Part shown: piece by piece, positions 43,345 to 53,240 of the stretch | Position numbering within the stretch: the first letter of the stretch is position 1 | Layout of the letters: each line of letters begins with the position of its first letter | NCBI GenBank assembly: GCA_030760725.1 | Contig: JASWHV010000005.1 | Coordinates: forward strand, 27,537,241-27,601,240 | Source of the DNA: Neostapfia colusana | Lineage: Eukaryota; Streptophyta; Magnoliopsida; Poales; Poaceae | DNA: 64,000 nucleotides | Reading direction: 5' to 3' | The notes under the pieces: model-generated | Told to the model about the DNA's origin: nothing | Database searches by the model: none | Seen by the model: only the letters and a program-made list of their open reading frames with translations | Translations under genes and position numbers: made by a program

Positions 43345-46300
43345 CTAATCATACCGGCTCCAGAGAGAGAGGGAAGGATCCTGGCTCCGGAAGCACGCCA
43401 GCACGTGCATGGCGACCTCCTTCGCCAAGCCCCGTCCCTCTGCCTCAAGCTCATCGGCGATGACGGCTTCGAGCCTGTCCAGCTTGGCCCAGATGGACTC
43501 GAGCGCCGGAATCACCTCGGCCACCTCCTGCACCGGAGCCCCTATCCTCACGGGGCTGAAGACGAGCGGTACCAGGGCAGACCCCGCATGGCCAACGAAG
43601 CTCCAGACCGCTCGGGCCTCAACAGACCGTGAAGCCTGGAGCTTGTCCACCTCTTGGCGGGCTGCCAGTAGGACGCCGGGCCCCTCCTCGGAGAACTTCT
43701 TCTCCTTGGCTGAGAGGGAGTTCTCCCGAAGCTCGAGGTCCCTGGCAAGCCGCTCCAGCTCTGAAGCCCGGAAGTCGGCCGACAGCTCCCGCTCCAGCGC
43801 CGCCTGACGCTCCCGGGAGGCCCGCTCCTCCCTCTTGGCCAGAGCTGCCTCCCGAAGCTCCAGCTCTCCGGCCAGGGCCTTCAAGCCGCCCTCACCGGCC
43901 TCCAGATTCTCGCGACCTTCTTCTCCTCGGTCGCCACGGCGTGCTCCCTATCCACAAAGGCGCACTCAAGACACGCCAGCTGCAGCCGCAGCTCCTCCAG
44001 AGCATCGGAGCGTGCCTAGGCTTTGGCATGAGCCTCACGGGTCTCCTGGGGGAGCCGCCGTGTCTCGAATACCAGGCAGTCGACGGCCCTCTTCTAAAGG
44101 TCAAGGAGCACCTCCATGGCATCGAGCCTTGACCGCCTTGAATCGAGCTCCACCCTAACCTTCTGAGTCCGCTGCTTCAGGAGGTGTCCCCAGCTGAGGA
44201 GGCGGTTCCTCTCCCCTGCCAGCACCTCCCGCTCTCGCTCCAGAATGGCCTGGACCCGCCGGACGCTCGCCTGGGCAAGCTCCAATGCGTCTGCCAGGGG
44301 TAGCGGGGCGGCAGAGGCCGAAGCCGCGCCCCCGACCTCCTCCATCACGTCGTCGTCCGGTGGAGGAGATGCCGGCATCTCGGCGACCGGGATGAGTCGC
44401 CGATCTGGAGTAGCTGGAGGGCCTGCAGCTGCTCTTGCCGCCTCAGCACCGGAGGGTCGGACGCCGCCAGTCGGCTCCGCCGAGCCCTCGACAGCCGGCG
44501 GCTTCCGAGCTGGCGAAGGGGGATGAACGGGTGCTGCCGCTGCCGCCGCAGGGGTTAATCCCACCGGCGCAGAAGAAGCCTGCGCCGACTTGGGGGCCGG
44601 CGAAGCCGCCGCAGCTTCCGGACGCTGCGGCGCAGATCCTCCGCTAGCCGGAGATGGCAGGGAAAAGACTCGCCCCCGGCAGCCGATGAGTCCCTGCCAG
44701 CATGGGAAGCTCTCAGGCTAAAAAAATGAGAAAAGAGCACTAGTTCTAAAATCCGGAAAGAACAACACTTAACGAGGGATGCGAACACTCCAACGGGCAT
44801 GGAGCCCTGGCTTCCGAGCCCGGACAGAACCACCGCAGCCTGCCGCGGCCGCCTGCGCCGTAGGTACCCGGACCAGCGGAGCAGGAGGCGCACCCGGAGC
44901 CGCCCTAGGAGGCGGAGCAGTAGGGCTCCCACCGGCAGCGCGTCTGGTGCAGCTCGCCGATCCAGTCCCTGAAGCCTGGGGCACCTGCGTCCCAGGTTGA
45001 GTCCTGGCGCTGCTCCCTCTGGCGCCGCCGCCTGCTGATCCTACAGCCAGGACGTTCGTTGGCCGGGGCGCCTGAGCCCTCGGCTCACCCCCGGGCATCG
45101 CTGCACCGGCGTCCCCCCTCGGAGCTCCTCCGCCTGAGGAAGGAGGGAGGGACGCCCGGGGCTCTTCGGACCGCCGCTGTCCGAGAGGAGCCCCGTCAGA
45201 GCAGAAGACCCGAGGCCTCTTGGGGTTGCCACCCAACGAACCAACGCCTCCTGAAGACGGGCGCAGGGGTACCCCGGTCCCCTTACTCGGCGCCAATTGC
45301 GCCCTCGGAGGTGACCGGGTGCGCTTCTTTTCCGGAAAACCGGAGGCCGGCTCCTTCCCCTTCCCCTTGTCGATGGTCCGAGCTCCGTCGACCCTCGGCG
45401 TGGGTTGGGCATCAGCTGACGCCTCGCGCTCCGCTCCGGAGCGCTCAACCCCGGGGATCGAGATCCCCCGCAAGGCGTCTCCGACCTGGCGTACAGCGAT
45501 CCCGATGTCATCCAGGTTCGGCATCTTCCGCAATAGCTCCGCCCTCCACCTTGGCTCCAAGAAGAGAGGGGTGCAGGAGGCCGGGATGGTGAGGACCCCG
45601 CCACCGACGAAGTCGCTGCTCACCCTTGCCACCATCTCGAATAACATCTCCTCTTATGTGTCGGAGCCGAGACCCGTCTCCAACCTGGTGCAGTCGTGCT
45701 TGCCGGTGTAGTTCCATGCCTGACGACTGCGCTGCTGCAGGGGCGTGATACGGCGTGACAGAAAGTCTGTCAACACTATCAGGGACATCAGCCCCTGGTT
45801 CCCCAAGAACCGGATCCGCTCCAAGACAGGCGCGTACTCTGGCTCCAGCTCCGGGATCTCCTCCTAGAAGCGACGCTCTGTGGATGGACCTTCAGAGGGC
45901 AAATGGAGGCGATCGTGTTCGTTGGTCCTCACGATCACCCAATCGCCCCTCCAGCCTTCCAACCTCGCTGCACTGAAGGGCAGAAGGTACCCAGAGACCT
46001 TCAGGTCCTTCCAGCGATGTTGGAAGTAGTACGCCCCCAGCTGGTTTTCCGAGCCGTGCCAAGTCGTCCGCAGCACGAAGAAGTAGCGGAAGAGCGTTAC
46101 CGATGCGCGCACTCCCATGAACATCTCGCAGAAATGCACGAAGACGGCGGCCATCGCGAAAGAGTTGGGGGAGAGGTGATGAAGCTGGAGACCGTACGTC
46201 TCCAGCAGCGTCACGAAGAAAGAGGAGATTGGCGGGACGAATCCCGCCAAGGCGTAAGCGGTGAAGAAAACGATCTCTCCCTTCTCCAAGCACAAGGGAA

Positions 46301-46415
46301 GAGATCCCCGCCGGAGCCATTGCTTCTGCTCCTCCGCGTGCCAGCCGAGCAGCTTGCGTACTACCCCAAGCTCGGCCGACCGGGCAACACGCGGCGGAGA
46401 CAGGTTGGAAGCCAT
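43345..46415 (-). pseudogene. Antisense gene of element B (Transposase_28 plus coiled coil), degenerate
   Basis: ATG at 46415 (minus) opens MASNLSPPRV. Residues about 20-130 form the 'putative gypsy type transposon' domain (FVTLLETYGLQLHHLSPNSF, then FCEMFMG). In-frame stops occur at 45864-45866 and near 45657. The frame then continues through a Pro/Ser/Arg-rich linker (PEKKRTRSPP) to 44769. It resumes at 44564 with DDDVMEEVGGAA.. and at 43884 with a long charged coiled coil (ELEREL.., RDLELRENSLSAKEKKF). The C-terminus (EGRGLAKEVAMHVLACFRS) is clear in element D as well. The location antisense between pol and the 3' LTR matches the extra antisense ORF of Tat-lineage elements. Its function is unknown. 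Confidence 0.8.
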
Positions 46416-46526
46416 GGGCGACGGAGGCTCAAGAACTTGGGGGCTGAGAAGGCTTGAGCGCTCAGAGGACTCTGGAGGGCTCAGGCGTGGGGAAGTGCAA
46501 AGTGAATCCTGTGACGTGGATGAGAT

Positions 46527-46538
46527 CCCCTTTTAAAC
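46527..46538 (-). promoter_or_regulatory. Candidate core promoter of the antisense gene of element B
   Basis: On the minus strand GTTTAAAAGGGG lies about 115 bases before the antisense ATG at 46415. Element D has TTTTTTAAAAGG at 49115-49126, about 105 bases before its ATG. The conserved position suggests a TATA-like element. Confidence 0.4.
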
Positions 46539-46930
46539 TTCCTAGACGCGATTCAAAGTGATTTGAAACTCTTCGAATACGCTGCTTGGGACAACCGCTT
46601 CAGCTCCAAGCCCTCGAGTCGATGACAAGTAGGTCCAGGCCGCCCTGCACAGGCAGTGGACCGGGCAGTCAGCCTCCCAGGTGGAGAACATGGCGGTTCC
46701 TGACTAGGCGCTCCGACGTGCACTGCGACGTGCAGTAGTGGCAGTGGTGGCAGCCTTGGGAACCGCCGTAGTAAAAGCAACCATCAAGCAGGGCTCACGC
46801 CCCCACGATCCCATGACTGTTCGAGTTCCAGCAATGGTCGAAGCGGGTCTTCGAGAAGGTGCGCAAAGTAGAAGAGACGGGGGCCCCACCTTGGGCTCGT
46901 TATATCCCCCGAGATGGGCCCGGGGGCCAC
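46539..46930. other. Non-coding end of element B interior with polypurine-like run
   Basis: No gene is seen. It includes short CA/GT-rich and GCAGT repeats near 46720-46760. It ends with GATGGGCCCGGGGGCCAC directly before the 3' LTR, the family's equivalent of the polypurine tract. Confidence 0.55.
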
Positions 46931-47644
46931 TGTCGGTACCCCCAATATGGGGTACCCCCGCGCACAGGGGAAATCGCCTAAGGACTTTGCCCCCTCCGCA
47001 GGGGCAAGCTCTGAAAGCCCCACGTGTCCTACGGGGCCGAACCACCCTCTCCTCATAGGAGGGCTCCGAGCCGCCACGTGGCCGGCAGAGCCGGACCTCC
47101 CTTCTCCCTAGGGAGAGCTACGAAGGCTCCACGTGTCCAGCGGGGCCGGACCTCCCTCTTGTCAGAGGAGAGCTCCGGGCCCGCCACGTGGCCAGCAGAG
47201 CCGGACCTCCCCCCTCCGCAGGGAGAGCTCCGAAGGCTCCACGTGTACCGCAAGGCCGGACCTCCCTCTCCTCAGAGGAGAGCTCCAGGCCCGCCACGTG
47301 GCCGCATAACAGCGCTACCTGCCCCCGCGCGGTAGGCAGCAAGAGTAAAGACGCGCCATACCTTGTCCGCACAAAGTATTCAAGACCCGCGCCTTTCCAA
47401 GACACGGATACGTGGAGCACGCCCCTGACAGGAGGCGTTGCGCCCAATCATATCACAGTGAAGACTGGCACGCAATGTCAGAAGCTGTACACCAATAAAC
47501 GCAGCGACAAGACATCCCCTGCCGCCCCTGCCATCATCAACCACTACGCTTAGCTTGCGGCTTGGGTAGGGCGGCAGCTCGGAGGCTCAGAAGTCCTCGC
47601 CAGAGACAACTACCGGCGTTATCGCAGATACGGTAGATGGTAGA
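46931..47644 (+). repeat. 3' LTR of element B, part 1
   Basis: It begins TGTCGGTACCCCCAATATGG, the same subtype as 28116. It carries the G-box array and runs to GGTAGATGGTAGA, where element D is inserted. The rest follows D at 55900-56248. Confidence 0.9.
47640..47644. repeat. Left target-site duplication of element D (GTAGA)
   Basis: GTAGA recurs at 55895-55899. It lies inside the 3' LTR of element B. Confidence 0.88.
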
Positions 47645-48730
47645 AGTCGAAGTGTGTGGTCGACACTTCCCCTGGACCTGCTCTGGGCAGCCCGTGGAGG
47701 TTCTTTTTCGGAGGGGCTAGACGCTTGCGGAGAGCTTCAGCGTTAGGGACGAGTGAGGGAGAAGCTTGATACGGTGAGTTTTACGTGGTTCAGGCCGCCG
47801 GAGCGTAAAACCCTACGTCCACGGTGAGCAGAGGTGCTCCCTGTATTGCTTGCTGCTCAGAACCGGAGTCCTGAGCTTGAGGGTGAGTGATGTCTAGGGT
47901 GCGAGTTCACAGGGTTCGAACCCTTGCTAACGTTGCCTACCCGAGCCTTTTATAGTGCAAGGCTCAAGTTGCTTACAAGGGGGGCCCGGGACCCGACAGG
48001 TGGTTCCGAGGAGATTGCCTGCCAACTACCATATCTGCAGTTATGCTGGTAGTTGTCTCTGGCAAAGGCTTCCAAGTCTTCGTTCTGCCGCCCTGCCAAT
48101 GCTGCAAGCTAGTCGTAGTGGTTGATGATGGCAGGGGCGGCAGGGGATGTCTTGTTGCTGTGTTTATTGGTGGGCAGGCTCTGACATGGCGTGCCAGTCT
48201 GTGATGTGACTGGGCACAACGGCACCTGACAGAGGCGTGCTCCGTGGTTCCGCATCTTGGGAAGGCGCGGGCCTTGAATACCTTGTACGGGCAAGGTATG
48301 GTGCGTCTTTACGCCCGCTGCCTACCGCGCGGGGGTAGGCAGCGTCGTCCTGCTGGCCACGTGGCGGGCCCGGAGCTCTCGTCTGAGGAGAGGGAGGTCT
48401 GGCCCCGCGGGACATGTGGAGCCTTCGGAGCTCCCCCCATGGAGGGGGGAGGTCTGGCTTCTGCTGGCCACGTGGCGGGCCCGGAGGTCTCCTCTGAGAA
48501 GAGGGAGGTCCGGCCCCGCGGGACACGTGGAGCCTTCGGAGCTCCCCCCACGGAGGGGGGAGGTCTTGCTTCTGCCGGCCACGTGGCGAGTCCGGAGCTC
48601 TCCTCTGAGGAGAAGGAGGTCCGGCCCCGCTGGACACATGGCGCCTTCGGAGCTCTCCCTGCGGAGAAGGGCAAGATCCTTAGGCATTTCCCCCTATGCG
48701 CGAGGGTACCCCGTATCGAGGGTACCGACA
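47645..48730 (-). repeat. 3' LTR of element D
   Basis: On the minus strand it starts TGTCGGTACC at 48730. Its last two bases read CT rather than CA, seen as AG at 47645-47646 on the plus strand. TATAAAAG lies at 47954-47947. CACGTG boxes recur through about 48355-48640. Confidence 0.9.
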
Positions 48731-49114
48731 GTGGCCCCCGGGCCCATCTCGGGGGAGACAGCGAGCCCAAGGTGGGGCCTCCGTCTCTTCTGTTCAGCGC
48801 ACTTTTTCTAAGTCCCGCATTGACCACTGCTGGAGCATGAACAGTCGCGGGATCGTGGGAGCGTGCACCCACTTGATGTTTGCTTTTACTGCGGCGGTTC
48901 CCAAGGCTGCCACTTCTGCATGTTGCGGCGCTCTTTTCGGGAACCGCCAAAGCGTCTTGCCATCTCGTCTCCTTGGGAGACTGACTTCTTGGCCCACCGC
49001 TTCAGCTGGAAGACTTGGGTCCACTTGTCATCGACGCTCGGTCTTGCAGCCGAAGTGGTTGCCCATGCGGCGTATTCGAAGAGTTTTGAATCGCATTGAA
49101 TCGCACCTGGGAAG
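48731..49114. other. Non-coding end of element D interior
   Basis: It starts with the polypurine-like run (minus strand) next to the LTR and parallels 46539-46930 of element B in opposite orientation. No gene is seen. Confidence 0.55.
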
Positions 49115-49126
49115 TTTTTTAAAAGG
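49115..49126 (+). promoter_or_regulatory. Candidate core promoter of the antisense gene of element D
   Basis: TTTTTTAAAAGG lies about 105 bases before the ATG at 49229, matching the position in element B. Confidence 0.4.
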
Positions 49127-49228
49127 GGATCTTACCCGCATCGCGGATTCCCTTCGCACTTCCCATTCCTTGCACCTTCCTTGAACTCTTGTGCCTTTGT
49201 CTTCCCTGTCCTTGAGCTCTCCCCTGCC

Positions 49229-51022
49229 ATGGCTTCCAACCTGCTTCCAGAGAAGAAGCGCGCTCAATCTCCTCCGGTGGCAGCGTCTGTGCCGAGTCAG
49301 GGAACCAGGGCACCTGCACGGCCTGCTTCTGGAGATGGCGCTCCATCCGGTGGCGACCCCAAGAGGTCTCTGGCTCATCATCCCGACGGGACTCCTCTTG
49401 AGCGACGACAGGCTGAAGGTTCCCGGGCGTCGCTTCCTCCCTCCTCAGGCGGAGGAGTCTCCAAGGAAACTGCTGACGCGCCAAGGAGGGCTTCAGGCAC
49501 TGGAGTCTCCAAGGAGACTGCTGATGTGTCGAGGGGAGCTTCAGGAGCATCCCCTGCTCCGTCAGTCCGGGCGACTGCGGAGCAGCCGTCGGCGGCGACG
49601 GTGGGCTCTAGTGGTCCTACCCCAGCTCGGAAGCCGGGGTTCAGAGCCCGTTGGAGTGCTCGCGTTTCTCGACCGTCCCCGACTGATGGGGAGTCCGCGC
49701 CACAGCGCTCAGAAGCCGTTGCGGTTGCCGCGGCCCCCAAGCCAGCGCAGGTTCCTCCTGTACCAGGCGGCCCGGCTCCTGTGGCAGTGTCGACCCCCTC
49801 CCCTCGTCCTTCTCCACCGGCTCAGGAGCTAGCTGCCAGTAAGGGTTCGGCGGGTCCGGCTGTCGAAGTCCCGACGCCGGCTTCTCCTGACCGGCGTATC
49901 ATCCCGGTTGCCAGTGCGTCGTCTTCTCTTGAAGACGATGTGATGGAGGAAGTCGGGGGCGCCGCTCCAGCCTCTGCTGCCCCACTGCCCCTGGCTGATG
50001 CTCTCGCGCTCGCCCAGGCGAGCGTTCGGCAGGTCTTCCACGCTAGGTCGTGAGAGAGAGGAGCAGGTGGTTGAGAGGGATCGCCTCCTCACCTGGGGAA
50101 CCTTTTGCGGCAGTGGACCGCGAGGGTCAAGGGCGAGCTCGACTCCAGGCGGGAGTCGCTCGACATAATGGAGGCGCTCCTTGACCGACAGAAGCGGGCT
50201 GTCGACCGTCTGGACTCCGAGACGCGGCGGCTCCACAGGGAGGCCCTTGAGGCGCATGCCCGGGCCGAGGAGAACTTCTCTACTCTCGAGGAGGTACGGC
50301 AGAGGCTGGCGCGCCATAAGCGCGCCGTTGAGGATCAGGAGCGCTCCGTGACGGCTGAGGCGGAGAGGGTTGCTGCGCGGCTGGCGGCGGGCGAAGGCGA
50401 CCTGCAAGCTCGGGCCAGGGAGCTAGAGGCCCAGAAGGCAGACCTTGACATGAGGGAGGAGCAGGTCTCCCAGGAACGCCAGGCGATCCTGGATCGGGAG
50501 TTGGCTGTCGACTTCCAGGCTTCAGAGCTGGAGCGGCTTGCCCAGACTCTCCGCCTTCGGGAAAGCTCCCTGGCGGCCAAGGAGAAGGAATTCTCCGAGG
50601 GAAGCCGCGACGCCCTACGGGCAGCCCGCCGCGAGGTAGAGGAGCTCTTGGCCTCGCGGTCTTCCGAGGCCCGTGCGGTCTCGAGCTTTGTTGACAAGGC
50701 TGGGTCCGCCTTGGTCCCCCTTGCCTTCAGCCTGGTGAAGACGGCGGCTCCTGCGCTGAAGGTGGCTGAAGTGATCCCCGCGCTGGAGTCAATCGGTGCC
50801 AAGCTGAGCAGGCTAGACGCGGTGGTCGCCAGCGAGCTTGAGGCAGAGGGACGGGGCCTTGCCTTGGAGGTTGCCACGCATGTGTTGGCATGCTTCAGGA
50901 GCCGGGACCCTTCTTTCTCACTGGAGCCAGCGAGACAGGGCCCTGCCGCAGAGCGGGAAGAGACCCCCAGGGCTGAAGTCGGGGATGTGGTCGCCCTTGT
51001 AGCCTCTAGGTTCCGGCGTTAG
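49229..51022 (+). pseudogene. Antisense gene of element D, lacking the N-terminal domain
   Basis: ATG at 49229 gives MASNL as in element B, then runs directly in frame into LPEKKRAQSPP, so the entire Transposase_28 domain (about 1 kb in B) is missing without loss of frame. A Pro/Ser/Ala-rich linker follows, then LEDDVMEEVGGAAPASAAPL. Between about 50030 and 50105 the frame slips and returns, giving a TGA at 50051-50053. From 50105 the frame is open through a long charged coiled coil (DRLDSETRRLHREALEAH ...) to 51022. AATAAA follows at 51096. Only the local slip interrupts it. Function unknown. Confidence 0.75.
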
Positions 51023-51095
51023 CCAGGGGGACCCTAGGGCTTGTATCTCCCTTTTTTTCTTATATTGAGTCTGTAGTCCAGCTCATGGAGCCATG

Positions 51096-51101
51096 AATAA
51101 A
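51096..51101 (+). terminator. Polyadenylation signal of the antisense gene of element D
   Basis: AATAAA lies 74 bases after the stop codon, in a T-rich context typical of a plant 3' end. Confidence 0.5.
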
Positions 51102-52394
51102 TAGACTCTTGTGACCTTTTGTGCCTGTTATGCTTTTGTCTTCTTCTTGGTTTCACCTGGCCGAGCCCTTAGCTCCGCAAGGTACTCAGAGGCCCTCACC
51201 AATCTCGAAGCTCTGCACAGACACCCTCCACGGGTCCTTATTGTATTAAGGGCCCCGGAGGTCTCCGGAGCTCGCCCCATGAGGATGGGGAGATCTGGAT
51301 CTGCCGGCCACGTGGCGGGCCCGGAGCTCCCCTCTGAGGAGAGGGAGGTCCGGCCCCGTGGGACACGTGGAGCCTTCGGAGATCTCCCCTTGGAGGGGGA
51401 GGTCCGGCTTCTGCCGGCCACGTGGAGGGTCCGGAGCCATTCCTGAGGAGGTGGGAGCTCCGGCCCCGCTGGACACGTGGGGCCTTCGGGCCTCGTCCCT
51501 GTTGAAGGGGCGAAACCCGGATCCTCCGGTCCTGCGCTGGAGTAGTCGATAGCTCCTTGCCCCCCACCTCATGCAGCCCCTGTAGCTATAACCTGGAGGT
51601 CCTGCACACAGGTAGAGTAAACGTAATTCTCCTCGGGGGGTCCTCCCCTCCCCGTCTCTTAGTCTTATTCGGCTTACGGTCCTGGTCCGGCATACGGGGC
51701 TTGGGCAATTCTGTGCGCGAGGCACCGGGGCTCCGGCTCCTTCCAAGGTCCGGGTACGACCGTCCGGCCCGTAGTACCGGACCGTACGCCGGGGAAGCAG
51801 AGTGCACAGGCTTTGGGTACGGAACCAGGCAAAACGGTTGTACTCTCCTGGACCTCCGGAGGGCAGGGTGCTCAGGCTTTGGGTACAGAGCCGGCTGAGC
51901 GGGATACACACCCTGGACCCCCATGCACGGCGCTGGCCTTTCCTGGAGGTGACCACCTGGCACCACAACACCTGACTGGGGGAGGCCCGAGAGGCCCCCC
52001 TGGCCATTGGCAGGTGCCTCAAGCGCAACCGACTTCGGTAGGATAGCAAATGCTTACTATGGATGAGCGCGGGAAAAGGGGAGCTAAACATACGGTGAGC
52101 ATACATAGAAAGTGCGCTCATAAAAATTAATGCGTAATTTAAATGAGCACATGAGAGAGAGCGAGGTAGAACAGGTTCCTGTGTAAATGCCCACAGGAGG
52201 AAGGCAGGCTGTACATGGAGGCAACGACCCGCCCCATTAAGAAGGGAAGCAAGACTCTACGCGCTTAGGGTCGGAACCAGGCCAAGCTGGACGTAGTCCT
52301 GGACCGTCCCCTGAGACTTAGCTGCTCCGAGCGCTGTTCCTAGACTCTATGGGATTTATTACAGAAGGGTATGGCCCTGTTCTACTAATGCTCA
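51102..52394 (-). other. Non-coding region of element D with internal G-box array
   Basis: It corresponds to 41912-43200 of element B in opposite orientation. The G-box array is at about 51290-51480 (CACGTG at 51309 and repeats). No protein-like frame is seen in the rest. Confidence 0.55.
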
Positions 52395-52735
52395 GGAGGT
52401 AGAACTTACTGTGCTGTTCCATGCTAAGGGTTCGGGATCAGATCCCATCATTGGTTGAAAGGCATGTGTACCTGGGACGGCAACTTTTGTGACTCGGAAG
52501 GGACCTTCCCGGCTTGGGGGAGCATTTATAGGTCCTTCGCGGGAATGTGTGTGCCGCAGCACAAGGTTGCCTTCTTGCAGGTCCCTGACGCGCTTGGTCC
52601 TTTGGTGGTAGTGCTAGAGCACCAGCCGAGGCCGTGCGTTGTGGGGTGTCACCTGCAGTCGTGCCTCGTCGACGAGGCCGTTATCTTCACGCTGGAGCAG
52701 GTCCTGCGCGGCTTCTCTCGGGAGCCCCGGGGTAC
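52395..52735 (-). pseudogene. Integrase C-terminal scrap of element D
   Basis: On the minus strand the sequence parallels the last 110 codons of element B's integrase (QDLLQREDNGLVDEA.., then LVLRHTHSREG.. and EGPFRVTKV), with an internal stop and no catalytic residues. It shows that pol was lost by deletion rather than never present. Confidence 0.65.
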
Positions 52736-53124
52736 CCTACCCTTCTAGCTAAGGCCGTCAAGAGGTAGGAGGACACGGACTCTTCTTGGGAGACCCAAGG
52801 CGTCTTTACCCTTCTGGCTAAGGCCCTCAAGAGGTTGACAGACCCTTGGCGGCCCCCAGGAGGTAAGGCCGAGGCACAGAGACGTGCACTCGGGTGAGGT
52901 CATTATCTTCACGCTGGAGCGGGTCCTGCGCGGGGTCTCCCGGGAGCCCCAGGGTACCCTCCCCTTATGGCTAAGGCCGTCAAGAGGTAGGAGGACGCGT
53001 ACTCTTCTTGGGAGACCCAAGGCGTCTTTCCCCTTCTTGCTAAGGCCGTCAAGAGGTTGACAGACCCTGGGCGGCCCCCAGGAGGTAAGACCGAGGCACA
53101 GAGACGTGCCCACGGGTGGAGCTG
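52681..53124. repeat. 222-bp direct duplication in element D
   Basis: TTATCTTCACGCTGGAGC starts at 52681 and again at 52903. The two units agree almost throughout. Within each unit a shorter block (CTAAGGCCSTCAAGAGGT) occurs twice. Confidence 0.8.
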
Positions 53125-53240
53125 CCCCGGTTCTGCACCGTCGGGGCTGGTGCTTGGGCTGCTGCAACTACTTGGAGCTTCTCCAGGGTTGATATCGCAG
53201 CAGTGCGTCTCCACTGACTTTTCGGGGCAGCCGTAGTCGG

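Noticed and set aside
44700..44790. A GT..AG intron (GTTAAGT ... TTTTTTTAG on the minus strand) in the antisense gene of element B
   Set aside because: The bounds fit splice consensus and element D lacks the segment, but the flanking sequences of B and D do not align well enough to show a precise intron; divergence or deletion explains it as well.
43409..46457. Plus-strand frames opposite the antisense gene (for example 45059-45592 and 45903-46457)
   Set aside because: They mirror the minus-strand gene, whose domain and coiled coil are recognisable; the plus frames have none.
52455..52748. 97-codon plus-strand frame in element D
   Set aside because: It overlaps the minus-strand integrase C-terminal scrap, which aligns with element B; the plus frame has no domain.
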